DNA of 64,000 bases. Origin: Schistosoma mansoni. Lineage: Eukaryota; Platyhelminthes; Trematoda; Strigeidida; Schistosomatidae. Below, piece after piece: positions 1 through 13,379 of the stretch. Positions within the stretch are counted from its first letter, which is position 1. Each line of letters starts with the position of its first letter. The stretch lies in NCBI RefSeq assembly GCF_000237925.1, contig NC_031497.1, positions 10,772,512-10,836,511 of the forward strand, written 5' to 3'. The position numbers and the translations under genes are program-made. The notes beneath the pieces were generated by a model. The model was not told where the DNA came from and ran no database searches. It saw only the letters and a program-made list of their open reading frames with translations.

Positions 1-49
1 ATGAGCTGGTTTTGCAGAGATTGTATTATTCTGCAGGTGATATTCGTCA

Positions 50-150
50 TGAATCGACCACATTTAATGTACCACTGAACATCAAGAAAGACTGGATAAC
101 TGTTATATCCTAGTATGAAATTCCTCCTGAGTACGCTTAAACACTAAACA
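50..150 (-). repeat. Very old hammerhead-retroposon arm (remnant)
   Basis: The order of words (a run like gaccacatttaatg, then actggataact, then cctagtatgaaattcctcctgag) follows the same order as the left arm of the better preserved copy at 29171-29264, but with many substitutions. The ribozyme core cannot be recognised. This is pattern similarity by eye only. Confidence 0.25.
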
Positions 151-3100
151 ACTGGATTGGTCACATTCACTTATTAAGCAGTCACTACCAGACCTAGAAA
201 TATTGGGTTCAATCTCAGGCAAGCTCATGGTTGTTTACTATTGGTAAGTCTCAAACTAAGATGAAACATTTGTCCAGCCTTCTCTGGTTTTCAATGGGAC
301 CTCAAACGAGATCAATTCGCGACGGACACTACATCAAGAATATACTCAATTAGTTGGCCATTTTTTATTCACTGAAATATATTCAATTAGGATTCAGGGT
401 TCAGTTGCATGAGTGAATTTAATCATTACTTCATCCCGTTCAAATCAACATTAGACTAATATTTACTTCTTATATATTGTAACAATCAATGATCTCATAA
501 AAAATTACAAACATATAACATTAACAATAAACCCATGAATAAACTGAGTTCTAAACGGACAATTTTGATCGACATATTTATCAGCCAAAAATGTTTGCTC
601 ACCCCCTATTAGTTTAGTCATCCAAGTTATAACATCTCAGAGTTCTTGTACTACATTGAACTATTATTATTATCATTATTAGGATTTCCATATCACTTTT
701 TGTGTAACCACTGTCTATTTGCATATGACTATTATGGCTGCGCTTGACATGATATCACTTACTTATTCTGTTAGTAAGAAACATGATCATGAACAGTGAA
801 CTGATAACTTGATTCACACAAAATCATATTTCATTTACTAGGTCAGTACATATGTAGAAGACTTAGCTGAAGCAACATAGAATCCATTCACCTCATTCTT
901 CAATGTTATCACTTTATAAAACTTTATAAATTTACAGAATTGAGTAACTCTTATCAATTCAAGTTACAAAACTTTGTCATACATTATAAGTATCAGTGAT
1001 CATACATTAAACAACATAAACTATTATTAAAATATAAACAGAATAAGGACTGGAAACTTCACTCATAATTGCAATGACAGAGACATTTCTATAGAGATAG
1101 TTAGAAATTTAAGTCTTTGAAGTTTACATAGAAGATTTAAGAGAAACTTTATGATTGGTTGTATCTGATATTATCTCGAAACACCGAGATAAGTCAGCTC
1201 TCGAATACTATCATATATCACGATGAGAAGTTGATTAAACACAAATCTCTCATACTGTAGTGTATGCTACTTTTGCTGACAGATAAAAGTAGTATGTAGC
1301 AGCAGTCGGAAGTGGAATATCTACCAGCAGAATATTGAACTGAAGAGAACAGAAATTGAAACACAGAGCAATTGTAATAACAACAGAATTGTAAGGATGA
1401 AAAAGTATGTACAGGACAAATGAAGATGTGCAAATAATGTATTTAATGTATGATTTCCGTTTTTTACAAACGCATTGTGCAGTTTCGCTTAAAAAGTAGA
1501 TTGCCTTTCCCTACCTGAGTTCTCGTCAGGTATGAAGTGATTAAAACGTGACTAAACAGAAAATCATGGTATCATAAAAATGACACTAACAAATTAATCG
1601 AAGTTTCCCACATACCTAACTACATATCAACAGGTCTTGATGATCTTTCCTTACTAAGTATTCCTCCTAAATGGGGCTAGATATAAAGTTTAAAGGCGGG
1701 ATCATACGTATTCGTGAGTTTTAATTTTTACTATTTATAGCTAGATAAAAGTAATAATGAAGTGGAATACGATTATACTTTGATTACCATAGGGCAATAT
1801 TATTTGCAAACATACATTTTCGTGAAATAAATATGTTCATCAATAATAAATTAAACCAGCGGCTAGACGATTCGAAATTTCTAGCGCTGGCCAGAACTAC
1901 ACTTATGACCAAATAACTGTGAACAAAGTATTCCATAACTACAACAATTAGGCTATGAAGTTTTATCACTAAGAGACTTCAATCATAGATAATTGGTACT
2001 TGTCGTTTGAAAATTCTTAAATGAAGGAAACAATAAAGCAAAATCAATGTTAGGAAATTTAACAAACGTGAAACAGTGAAATAAAGTAATGTGTTTGCAA
2101 TTTCAGAACTTAAGTACCCTAATACACATGTTTTATTGTTTGGGAACACTAAAATTTCTTTCTAAATGTTGTATACCTAAGTGTACGCATTCTGCCAAAG
2201 AACAAGCTAAAATCTGAATTAATAATATTCCTACACAGAATAAATACAAATGAGAGTATGAATGTTTGTATAAAATGAGTGTTATTTATCTTTGCATAGT
2301 TAATTCAAAACACTACATTTATGTTATGTAACGATAGAAAATATCCAAAGTGAGTAAACGAACTGAAACATTCTTGATTATGAACTAATATCCAATGAAG
2401 CCTATCAATGGTAAGTTTTAGATATTTTGTTTCCTTCTACAGTCACAAAGTCTAGACAATAGTCACATGTAAGCCGAATAGAAATATTAGTCTATGAAAA
2501 GCCTCTAAAGTTAAAAAATAGTAATCAGTAGAATAGAGTAAATTAAAAGCTGTGGAAGTTAGTTAAATTAATCTTCCACTAAAATATATCTGGTTCTAAT
2601 TTCATGCTGTTTAGTACTTAGAATTGACTGAATCCTATCAGTTAAGTTTGTAAAATGGCTTCCACTTCGAACAATGAACCATACCGATGGATCTAAAAAT
2701 TGTACATGGCTTCTAACCAGATGGATTAAGTTAACTGACATTGAACGAATACTTTTTTCTAACCATAAATTGTTTGTTTATTCATGAAAGCAGTTTTTCA
2801 TCACTGATATTAAATTAGTTACCTTGACTTTTATGAAGCTTTGATCATCCCGATTAATCAACCAAAGTGGATATAGAACCTGGTTCATCATCAGAATGAC
2901 ATGTAATTGATAAGGTGAATAGAAAAGGTATCCATCTAGTTGTAATACCAATGATAATAAGAAAGACTAAACAAATAGAACATTATTTAGGAATAAAAAA
3001 GTGAATTAGTGAAATAAAAGGTATGGAACAACATTCAAACTGAAAACCTAGGAAGAGAATAACGACTGATTTTTAGTCTTCACTTAATCACCCCTAATTT

Positions 3101-3724
3101 CATTCCAATCTACTTCAACCCTGGGCACTATCAAGAGTTGAAGCATGGGATGATTATGCACAGTATGATCTCATGTTAGTATTAACTAGTGAAAATAGCC
3201 TTGGATAACAAATTGGTATTTTTCATTAGTTTTTTAAAGAAACTAGATACTTTTATTTTAATCAAGTGAGGAGTATAAAATATCATTTTACAAGAACTCG
3301 TACACAAATAATAGAAACGGAATTTTCTTAAAAATCAATCCTATAAAAAGAACGAACACTAGTAGAATCTAGCATTTTTTAATCCCACAGAATGTATTTA
3401 TGTAGGCGAATGCTCATAAATCAACTCTTATATTGTATAATACCAAAAATCACATATATTATAAATTGTCAAAGTTAATAACTATATAAATTCAGTGTTT
3501 CGATTTTACACACATATCTATATATACAGATAAGCATATATATACACACACGGATACATTAATTTCTCTCTCTTTTTTTCTTAATCCAAAATGTGTACAA
3601 ATCCCAATGTCAAAAATAGTAGATGATTACACTAATTTCCTATCGCAACAGTCAATAAAACTTCCAATATCATAAATAATCTTTAAGGCAGAAAAAAGCT
3701 CGAAGAAGTCCAACAGAAAAAATA

Positions 3725-3895
3725 TTTATTAGTATAGTGGGGTTTACGGAGATTGTACAATTTTCATAGTTTACATCACGGATTAATATTAGCCAGACAA
3801 TGATTGAAAACTAAAAAGCACTGGACAATTGTTTTGCTTTAGTATGAAACTCCTCATCAATGAGCATCCACGACCTCAATGAGGGAGTTTACAAT
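3725..3895 (-). repeat. Worn hammerhead-retroposon arm
   Basis: The segment runs parallel to the arms of the element at 29168-29733: a block like ggggtttacggagattgta, a block like ttttcatagtttacatcacg, then agcactggac, a degraded gtttcgtcc position, tatgaaactcctcatcaatg and atccacgacc. The ribozyme core is too decayed to be active. It is an old copy of the same repeat family on the - strand. Confidence 0.45.
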
Positions 3896-5643
3896 CGTCA
3901 CAAATAATTTTTTGTTTGAATAAGATAATCCTTAGAGATAGTAAAAGGTTATGTCGTAATAAATGCTGTTAATTTACAATGTTCATTAGAGAAAAATGAA
4001 ACTGATGTCCTGATAATTAAGTTTACTTTAGTAGTAGTACAGTCTTATTGATGATGAGATGAAAACGTTGATGGAAGTTGTCCTGTCAATGAATACAGCA
4101 TGAATGATTAGAAATTAATATGATAACTACGAACTCTAAGTAATTTATCATACATGTAGATACAAATATATGTATCAGATTACTATAAAAAAGGCTGTCT
4201 CATGAGTTGAATATAACGAACAAATAAAAAAAAGAAATACAAATCTGAATACCATAACACAATTCCAAGAATATGACAATTATGAGAGAAAATGAGAAAA
4301 ACCACAGAAAATTCTCAAAATATAATCACATGAATATGGCAAGAGTAACTCCTTTAAGAGAATCAATCCAAGCTAAGTATTGTTAATATGAGGTACCTTT
4401 GCTTGATAATCAAGTGATAGGATTCATTATTATTACTAACGTTTTGAAAAACGAAATCGTTTTATGGAAAGATTATTTATTAAACTACGGCGCTGATTAT
4501 GATATCATTAATCATTTGAAATCTACAAATAATTTTATACTCGATTAACTTTCCAGGGAAATATGGTTATTATTGATTGTCAGTATTCATATCACCTGGT
4601 CACTGGTATTATTTGTTCAAAGTTAATAATGAAGGGTCAATTAAAGAAACAAACAATTTTAACAAGAAGTTTTCACCTATCATTAATATAATTGAACAGT
4701 GAAACTTGCTCGATCCTTGGTACTTAAGAATAAAAAACATTAATATAAAACCTAGAGTAAAGGAGCACTGTCCCAAGTTGTTATGGCTTACATAAGTTCA
4801 GTGAGAGGAAATAAACAAAAAAGTGGTGAAATAGTAATAATGATAACACCAACGTTAGCGAACAAGTGAAAAGGATAAGAAACAAATATATTTGGTCAGT
4901 ATCAACTCTGAACACAACTACTGCTGTCGTATTACTTTTAATCCTTCTGACACTTGAACCTGGATTTAGTCAATAATATTTATACAAGTTATTAGTAACT
5001 TGAATGTAAACAAAACTTTTGTTTGAAATGTTTGAACAGATTTCTTTTTATGCCTATGCAGTTATGATAATGATCCGTCTACATGGACTGATGCATGCAA
5101 GCAATAGTTGTATTTCTCGACAATAAATCTGTCTAAGATTGGTAAGAAATGTCACTATTAAGTTGATTAAAATTTTGAAATCCCGCCAAAAAGCACTTTA
5201 GATGCATTCATTTTATACAACTGCTTTTCTCTATTAATTCAAAATATCAGTAAGGTTAAGATTATCCTTTCTTCAACCGTCTCATCAATCATACGCTGGA
5301 AAGTCCTTGAAGAAGTGAATGATAGAGATGTATATCTGTTGGCTTTTTGATTTCCTTATAAGGATAACATTATGAAATACAAATCAGGTTGATGAAATTG
5401 TGGTTAATCAGTCAAGAATTAGCGTTCATAAGCACGATATATGCTGAGTACGCTAAATTAATTGAATAAGGTAGGGAATTTCGTAAACTATATTGGTGAA
5501 AACAATCATGTTTGAACTACTATTTATTGAAATAAACACATATAAGTACAGAACTCTCAATATGTCTTGTGTAATGTTATCTTTACATTCTGGTTTTATC
5601 ACGGTGCCTAACATTTTCTAAAAAATATCCTTTTCCTCTTTAT

Positions 5644-5656
5644 AGAGGTCGATAAA
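5644..5656. repeat. Target-site duplication, left copy (13 bp)
   Basis: The 13-mer agaggtcgataaa stands directly before the RTE LINE and recurs exactly at 9010-9022 directly after its conserved 3' end, as expected for target-primed insertion. Confidence 0.75.
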
Positions 5657-8600
5657 TCCCTTCCACGGTGTGGGCAACCGGGAAGTGATAACCGCCCTCA
5701 AACCTATAACAGTACTCAAGATCACTGTATTCGTAATCAATCTCCTTCTTCAATTCCCATTATTCCTCCTACCTTGACTTTTAACACTAAACTCCCTCTT
5801 TCGGCTTCCTCCTCAAGTGCCACCATGGCCAACGATTCTAATGTGCGAAATACTGTTCCAGGTCTACTGAAACCTCGCTCCAAACTACACATTGGAGCCT
5901 TCAGCGTACACACCCTATGTAAAATCGACCAGCAGGCCTCCTTGGCTAAAACCCGAAATACGCATAAAGGATCCTAGTGTGGTCATTCACTTGATCTCAC
6001 GTTGCCAAAATGGAGAGCCGACGAGATACACCTTCCGTTTATCTGGCCGCCCGATGGCTAGTTCTGGTGGACTGGGGGGTGCATGGAAGAGCACTAAGTA
6101 CGAAGGGCAGAACAAACACAATTACAATGGGTCACCGTTAATAGTCGCCTATTTGCTATTCGAGTAAACGGCTCCGTAGGAACACGGAAGGATAGGGACA
6201 CACGTCGTTGCCTTTTCGTCATTTCTGTCTACGCTACCACCGACTGCAGCCCGGATGAAGTGAGAGATAACTTTTACAGAAAGCTCTCTGACCTTCTTCA
6301 AAAAGCTAAGCGCTCAGACATAGTACTCGTAGCAAGTGACTTTAAACCAAACAAAAAGACATTTAGTTGGGTATCTTAGTATTCCGGCTCAGCGAACAGA
6401 TAATGGTGATAGCCTGTTGCAACTATGCTCAGACAGTCGTTTATTTTTAGCAAACACTGATTTTAAGCACAAAGAGAGACATCGTCTAACATTGGTGACC
6501 CCCTTCACCAAACCAACGATGGACTCAAATAGACCATACTGTCATCAGTCATCGTTGGAGAGGCTCGATAGGAGACTGCTACTCGTATTGGAATACTTGC
6601 TTAGACTCTGACCATACTCTAATAAGAGCACGCATTTGTTTGCGCCTCACTGGATATAGGAAAACTACACTAAGAAGACACATTAGAATTGAACTGGGGG
6701 ACGAGAAAGACAAAAGTAGATTCCAGGAACAGCTGAGGTTACACTTAGGCAGTTCTGAAAACGAGACTGACTCAGATGTTGCTTGGAAAGATATGCAAAC
6801 AGCTGTGAAAACAGCAGCAACATCTATTAGTGATTTGAACCAAAAGGTCACGAAAAACCAGTGGATTTCTTCCAAGTTTATTGCACTGACAGATTTTCAT
6901 AAACTCATCCCATCTGGCTCCGAACACGATGAAGAGCGAAAGCAAATCAGATCTCGGCTAACCAAAAGTATAAGAAACGATCGTGAACAGTGGTGGGCAA
7001 CGAAACCAAAAGAGATGGAAAAGGCAGTGGCTGTAGGCACCACCAGACAACTCTTCAGACTGATAAAAAAAACCGGAATTAAGAAGTCAAGTGTAAGCGA
7101 AACGATCTCGGAAAAAGACGAAACCCTTATCTGCTCTCAGCCCAGACGTTTAGAACTATGGGCGGAACATTTTAAGGAACAGTTCAGCTGGCCTTCAGCT
7201 ACTCTACAAATGCCGACCATTCCCAAACAGCCTGAATGGAATATTGAAGTAGGTCCCCCAACTCTATTTGAAGTTCAAAAAGCTATAGCTAATCTGAAAC
7301 GAGAAAGAGCAGTTGGTTCATATCGATTAGCTTTAGAGGTCTTTAAGGATGGTGGGCCACTTTTAGTGATTAGGTTGACTAATATTTTAGCTAAATTCTG
7401 GGAGTTGGACGTCACTTCATCAGAGGGATCTCAATCACTGATTGTCCCAATATATAAGAAAGGATCATAATCATCCTGTGATAACCATAGAGGGATTAGT
7501 TTGACTAATATAACATCTATACTACTAGCCTCAATAATTATCGGACGCCTAACAAAGACTTTTGAACTGCAAACAAGAGAAAATCAGCCCGGATTCAGAC
7601 CTGGTCGTGGCTCTTTCGATCACATATTCACTATTTGTCAGGTTTAAGAACACAGGCATGCTTCTTGGTGTCCGACAATCGTAGTTTTTCCTGACTTAGA
7701 AGCAGCATTTGACTCTGTAGACCAAGAGGTTATGTGGCAGTGTCTGTCATCAAAAGGTGTACCTCAGAAGTACAGAAACCTTGTGAAGGCTCTTTACTCG
7801 GAAACTACTAATCGAGTCAGAGCTTATGGCGGACTGTCATCTGATTTCGCAACCTCAAGTGGTGTCCGACAAGACTGTCCAATGTCTCCATTTCTGTTTG
7901 ATTGCATCATAGACCTACTGATGGAAATAACGTTCTCTGAATTTTCAGAAATTGATCTCCTTCCAGGAGGTACTTTTATTGACTTAGAATATGCAGATGA
8001 CGCTGATAAAATGCAGAGTCCTCTGTTAGAACTGAGTAACAATGCCAGGATATTTGGGATGCATTTCTACCCCTCTAAATGTAAACTGCTACTCCAGGAC
8101 TGGCCTGCGTCAACACCTGAACTAAGGATAGGGAGTCAAATAGTCAAACGCGTCGATAACTTCACTTATCTTGGAAGTCTGATCAGCCCTAATGGGTTGG
8201 TGTCTGACGAAATCTCAGCACAGATTCGAAAAGTTCGCTTGGCTTTTGCCAACTTACGCCACCTATGGCAAAGACGAGATATCCGTCTATCAATTAAGGG
8301 ACGAATATATTGTGCAGCAGTTCACTTTTTTCTACTTTACGGCTGCGAAACGTGGCCATTAGGAGTAGAACATACTTGTAAGTTACTAGTATTTGACCAC
8401 ATGTCCTAGAAGTATTGTTCGCATCTGCTGGGATCACCGGGTAAGTAACAGTGAGGTCAGACACAGGGTATTCGGGAGTGATGGTAAATCAGTTGGTGGG
8501 ATTGTAAATCTTGATCGACTGAGATGGTTGGGCCACGTGTTACGTATGCCTGAACACCGATTACCACGACGCGCTATGCTGACTAGTGTTGGAGAGGGTT

Positions 8601-9009
8601 GGAAGAAAGTTAGGGTCGGCCAAACTAAACGTGGCATCAGTGCTTGAAGTCACTAGCTTCTATTCTGTGCCATGTTGGTAGATGTAGACTACTTGGTTGG
8701 GGCCCGCATAACTATCGTAACCAATGGTTGGAGACCCTGAGTGACATGGCTGAGAATCAGTCACAATGGCGTAGGTGTAAACACTCTTTGTCTTCCCTTA
8801 AACCGTGAGATTAAAATTTATTTATATCTTTCTTCCTATGAATTAATTCTTTCTTCCTGTATTATATCCATATACACAATCTTTCTTTTTATAGATTACT
8901 ACCATTGAAGTGGCTACTATGAATTTGATGGTCATCTTTTGCCAATGAGGGGTGGCAACTTGAACCGATACATATATGTGCCCGATTCCACGTTGTAGCT
9001 GACTGACTG
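5657..9009 (+). mobile_element. RTE-clade LINE (SR3/Perere-3-like), structurally full length, broken ORF
   Basis: This is a non-LTR retrotransposon of about 3.35 kb. Its 5' region begins with a block around cacggtgtgggcaaccggg. A degraded apurinic-type endonuclease region (about 5770-6610) is followed by a reverse transcriptase (6640-8409) and the RTE C-terminal region with GWLGHVLRMPEHRLPRRAM-like words near 8500-8590. The 3' untranslated end carries gtggcaacttgaacc, then cgttgta and gactgactga, a block seen again in the fragment at 52.77-53.23 kb. The coding frame is interrupted at several points, with changes of frame near 5.98, 6.16, 6.6, 7.47 and 8.4 kb, so it cannot move on its own. The 13-bp direct repeats at both ends show that the 5' end is essentially intact. 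Confidence 0.88.
6640..8647 (+). pseudogene. RTE LINE reverse transcriptase, broken
   Basis: Three open stretches in this interval cover an RTE reverse transcriptase: 6640-7470 (thumb-proximal N-terminal part with DREQWWATKPKEME and the palm start LIVPIYKKGS), 7732-8409 (LVKALYSETTNRVRAYGG, SSGVRQDCPMSPFLF, then the catalytic EYADDADKM) and 8393-8647 (RICWDHRVSNSEVR, RLRWLGHVLRMPEHR). The catalytic double aspartate of the palm (YADD) is kept. Between 7470 and 7730 the frame is closed by stops, and at about 8400 it shifts. The protein is a LINE product, not a host gene. Confidence 0.85.
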
Positions 9010-9022
9010 AGAGGTCGATAAA
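9010..9022. repeat. Target-site duplication, right copy (13 bp)
   Basis: Exact repeat of 5644-5656 (agaggtcgataaa), immediately after the gactgactga end of the RTE LINE. Confidence 0.75.
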
Positions 9023-9645
9023 CAAAAAAGTTTCACCCGATGATTAGTATTAGATGGAGTTCATATTAATTCTGCACAATTGAATACTATCAATATTTAT
9101 GAATATCTATATCCAACAAAGATGACTATTTTTTCAAAAAAGACAGAAATTCCATTGGTAAATAACTACACCACCTAATTGATAATCTTAAACTCATATC
9201 CAACGCTTGAGTGAATTTCTTGGATTTTAAAGTACCATTTTATAAAATATAGTACATAATATGAAACAGAAGTTACAGACTTTCATTCTTTGATTTTTAT
9301 CTGCAATTAAACCAAATGCAGGTTTCCATAAGATAAACATGTATCCTGCATTATTTTTTGTCACTATTTGAAACTACTTGAAATCTACCTTTCTCATCAA
9401 GTTAATTCTGTGTTTAAAATGTGGTTATAGTATTTGATGGGAATTTGTAACCTTATTTAGTAACTACTAATGTTAAGCTTATAATTTGGTTAGCTATTAC
9501 AGTCCATTTATTTGAAACCCTATGGTTTATAGAAAGTATCCTAATTTTGTCAAGCAGTCCCAGTTATTTGCTTTGTTTTCATAAAGTTCTGGTCATAAAT
9601 TAAATCAACCGTTACCCGTGGCATTAAAAACATAGATTCACTTAC

Positions 9646-12600
9646 CACAAAATTCCGGTGTTCCTGCCATATCTTGAAAGCTTTCATTTGGATTTAGAAC
9701 TCTGGCTAGGCCAAAATCAATAATTTTTATCTTTCTGGATGCCAGATCTTCAATCATTATATTCTCAGGCTAAAAAATCAATATTTCATTATAAAGTATA
9801 TTGAAAGATGCAAAAATAAGAAGTATAAACGAGTGATAGAGTGTGTAAAATTACCTTCAAATCCAAGTGAACTATTCCCAAACCATGCATATGTTGGACA
9901 CCCAGAAGAATTTGCTGGACAAAATTTGAAGCCTCCTCCTCTGATAAACGCTCACAATCGGCTACGCGTGCAAACAGTTCCCCACCAGTTACTCTAATAA
10001 GAATGAAAAACCAGCATGAACAAATGTTTTTATATTTGGTAAGACAGTTATCAATCATAAGTAACTTAAGACCTGGAACAAACATTCATCAAAACAAGTC
10101 GTTACATTCAGAAGCCTATTGCTTCGTATCAATTGTTTCTCAAACAGATAAAAATATGGTTATTTATGGTTACACCTATGTTATCAGAGTAAAACGGTTA
10201 GTCTAACTGTAAATAACAACGAACCATGTCTTCATTTAACTGTGAACTCGGTAACACGTACTTTGATTTGGGTAGCAGGGTAGTAGCAATAGCCCACCTA
10301 CAGTATGGCCCAAAGTCAAGTACATAAACTTGTCCTTACTATGGCAGTTGTGTCATAAACCAAAAATGCAGTATGAAAGAAGAACCTAAATAGTGCAGCT
10401 CTTAACTTTTTTCGATGCTTACCAATAATTTTCATGGTTTCATTTTTCAATTTGTTTTTTTCATCACTAATGGGATATAAAAAATTAATTCACATTTCAG
10501 AAATAATTAATAACTAGTGGATGGACTAAAACAAGTGAAGAAATGATGGGCCCTGAATTTACTCGACGTTATGTGCAATTGTATTTCAGTCAATCATCTC
10601 TGCAATATGTCGAAATACAAATTACACAGTAACTGAGAGCTAATAGATTCCATTAACTGTTAGCAAACATTAATTATACATGATAAGAAAAGTTGGACAG
10701 TTTCAAAACCCTATTTCATCAGCTTTCTAGTTTACTAACTTTGTGGTACTTTAAGTAAAGACGAGAACGTTGTTCAATTCTATGGAAGCTCAAACATTTC
10801 ATCGTTAAGAGGCTGGGTACATTTGAACTGGCTATTCCGTACACACAGTAAACTTTAACTCTATGTACCTGCATTCGAAAAGTATTTAACTGCTGACATA
10901 TCTACAACATTAAAGAAAAAACTCAAGATATCAGTTGACTATTATCTTGTTCACAAGTGATTCAGTCAACAATATACTGCATCTAGAAGCCATAAGAGAT
11001 AGCAGTAACTTACAAGAGAAAATGAAAGACAGTTTAGGGGGACAGCCGCAAGAAATTAAATATCAAATATGCTTGAAGCATCAGTTCTTTTCATTTACTA
11101 GTCAGACATGGTAAAAAAGCTAAGCCATGATCGTAAGTATCAGCAGTTGTCAAACGTATTTAAAAAACCTGCTTAGCTACTAAGTTGTATGGTCTTTGTG
11201 ATTTAACCTATAAGAGCGTGATGTATCAGATAATAATCGACTAAAACCATTTTTTGACATATATAAAATAAAATGGAGGAACCAACAAAAACACAAAAAG
11301 ATGAGTCTTCCACTGATGTAGAGAGAAATCTTTGTTCTATCAGTCTCCAAGAAGAGCCTGAGTAATATATTTGACTCATTTGTTTATAAATGTGCTATGT
11401 ATCAACATATTAGTTCCCACTACGACTAACATATGAGAACGGGAAGTCGGACAGAACTGGAAATATTACTAGCCAAATATTGAATTCTTTAGTGACTTAA
11501 GTCCTGAGCATAATCACAATTACTGACAGAGTGAACTGTTTGTTAGGGCGATTGTAACACACTGAAAATTCGCGGTAAGGCTAACACAGAACCCTTCTCG
11601 CGCTACTTCCAGCGTCAAGCCCAGTTAAAAGAGGGTTAAGAAAGGAGTCAGCAACCATGGAAGTAACCAGTATTTGGTGAAAAAGCTTCAAGACTACATA
11701 GCGCTCACAACAAGTGTTTGGTTGCATAAGAAATGAATATCTTAACCAAATTTTTAGATAAAGTATAGTCAGGATCATTTTGTGAGAGAATAAACACAGG
11801 GCATTTTGATCTCATGTGATTCAGAATATTTCGCAAAATATGTCAGTCTGGTTTTTATGGAAACCCATCATCTCCAAAACAGATTTTCATTAAATAATTA
11901 GGCAAGGCAGTAAACGTTGATAAACAGATGAACAGGTGAATAATCATTTCATGACCTATAAATGCACATAAAAACACCAGAAAAATACAGACAACCGGTA
12001 AGACGTAGTAGGAATTGGAAGGTTTGCTCCAGTGACACAAAAACATGCAGCTTGAACGGTAAGCCGGCGCAATAAGTATAAACCGTTAAAATCTTTAGTA
12101 ATAAACCCTAATAACTACTTCACGTTATACAAACGGTATATTTTGCGGATAAAGGGAATAGTACCTAGTAAAAATACTTGTTGAAAGCAGCCCTAAACGA
12201 ACAACAAATACTGTCTGCAACATCAGCGTCAAATTTAGACGGTTTGTACGCACAATAAGATAATTATTAAGTGTACATGCAAACGTATAGAATAATCTAT
12301 ATGAAGATAACTCAAAATACCAATCCCTAAAAAATACATCATGATAAATTCATGCTGGATTACAAACTACTTACAAATCCAAAATGAGAACAACGGAATC
12401 CTCTCGATAGAAAACTTCATGCAAATTGACAATATTTTCATGTTGTAAATTTGCTAAAATGAAAGCCTCGCGGTCAATATCAGAAACGCTCGACCCATGA
12501 AGTCCTGTGTTAATCCGTTGCTTCATTATAAACTTAGCCGCATATTTCTTGTTTGAACTTTTGCACACACAAAGATTGACGTCTGCGAAGTGTCCACTGA

Positions 12601-12695
12601 TAATTCCTTATGATCGATAATATTTGAACTTACTCTCCAATTTTCTGTTGTATATCGTACAAGTCCTCCAGGCAACCGTGATTAACAAGAGGCTC
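9646..12695 (-). CDS. DAPK/MLCK-like serine/threonine protein kinase, four internal exons (partial gene)
   Basis: Four - strand exons with good splice borders and matching phases encode the N-lobe and half of the C-lobe of a CAMK-group kinase: 12695-12634 (ends YDIQQKIG), 12596-12375 (glycine-rich DGHFADVNLC, the ATP-anchoring lysine in KYAAKFI, then DREAFILANLQHENIVNLHE and VVLILDL), 9993-9855 (VTGGELFARV, EEEASNFVQQILLGV, catalytic IVHLDLK) and 9769-9646 (PENIMIEDL, magnesium-binding DFGLARV, GTPEF). The order and wording fit death-associated protein kinases best, with myosin light-chain kinase, twitchin or Trio-type domains as alternatives; the flanking domains that would decide lie outside these exons. 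An in-frame stop just before 12695 means a further 5' exon is needed. The APE motif and the rest of the C-lobe must lie left of 9.6 kb, beyond an intron that would contain the RTE LINE. All key catalytic residues seen are intact, so it is probably an active kinase. Confidence 0.88.
9994..12374. other. Kinase intron, 2.4 kb
   Basis: This is A+T-rich sequence between two kinase exons. Apart from a small + strand open frame at 11273-11365 I see no coding signal and no clear transposon in it. Confidence 0.5.
11273..11365 (+). CDS. Tentative small acidic ORF or first exon (30 residues)
   Basis: A short frame, MEEPTKTQKDESSTDVER followed by NLCSISLQEEPE, starts 10 bases after an atatataaaataaa run. 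It could be read to its TAA, or left just before it through a gtaata donor. The composition is hydrophilic and acidic, unlike random A+T-rich translation, which is why it is listed. It lies on the strand opposite the kinase, inside a kinase intron. I do not recognise a family; chance cannot be excluded. Confidence 0.2.
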   Translation: MEEPTKTQKDESSTDVERNLCSISLQEEPE

Positions 12696-12964
12696 CTAAA
12701 ACATGATATTTCTTTGAAGAATATTCTACCTGACTTAGAAGAGGCATAATAATCAAACCATCTGATCGGCGTTAAAACCAAACCTCGCGCAAAGACACTG
12801 TATTTTTTGTTATCAGCTTTTTTGAAGTGTTAAAACAAACTCATCCCTTTATCTTACATGGACTGACTGAAAGTCGAAATAATGTTCCATGGAGTTTTTA
12901 TTGATTAAAAACAAGGGTTTCTGAGCATAATAGAGGCTTTTACTTCCATAACCTACAATCGACA

Positions 12965-13141
12965 ATGAAATCTAATAAACATCTGGACGAAGCTTCTGAC
13001 AGTTTATTAGTTTATTCTTTGCTTGTTAAATGTCGAGTGTGTTCAGTAGATTTTCGCGAGGAGCCAAGACGCGCAAGATGGGAGTTTGTGCTCCATTTCT
13101 TAGCAGACAGGTTAGATTTCCATCCACCCATCAACCAATAA
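12965..13141 (+). CDS. Tentative small zinc-finger-like ORF (58 residues) divergent from the kinase
   Basis: The frame starts at ATG 12965 and reads MKSNKHLDEASDSLLVYSLL, then VKCRVCSVDFREEPRRARW, then EFVLHFLADRLDFH. It has a Cys-x2-Cys pair followed by histidines spaced H-x8-H, as in atypical C2HH or BED-like fingers. A possible donor (gacag/gttaga) lies near the end, so it could be a first exon. A second Cys-x2-Cys word (MYKCRWCASEKQLKFGRDS) occurs on the same strand near 13.22 kb, which hints at a transposase- or zinc-finger-derived repeat. No family is assigned. Confidence 0.3.
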   Translation: MKSNKHLDEASDSLLVYSLLVKCRVCSVDFREEPRRARWEFVLHFLADRLDFHPPINQ

Positions 13142-13379
13142 ATACTACAAGAGTCCCTCCATAGAGGAAGTCAAACTCTGAATTCCCGGCACAGGAAATT
13201 AGACCCGTCACTGAAATGTATAAATGTCGATGGTGCGCAAGCGAAAAACAGCTAAAATTTGGAAGAGATTCAAATCTATTCAAATCCTTTTTGTGAAGTA
13301 AAAAGGTAAAGTCAGTTCTTTGGAGACAATACGTAGTAATCGCAAACTTAAATTCCTGAGGATGCTGAAGCAATGAAAT

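Larger units (their letters stand above)
1..5643. other. Non-coding A+T-rich stretch, probably intronic or intergenic
   Basis: No open reading frame here has convincing protein character; the longest - strand frames (near 1.2-1.4 and 1.8-2.0 kb) are low-complexity and show no family motif. The stretch holds worn hammerhead-retroposon traces near 50-150 and 3725-3895 and short A+T runs. Because the - strand kinase gene to the right is cut off after its GTPEF motif, this stretch may be part of one of its introns; that is inference. Confidence 0.5.
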
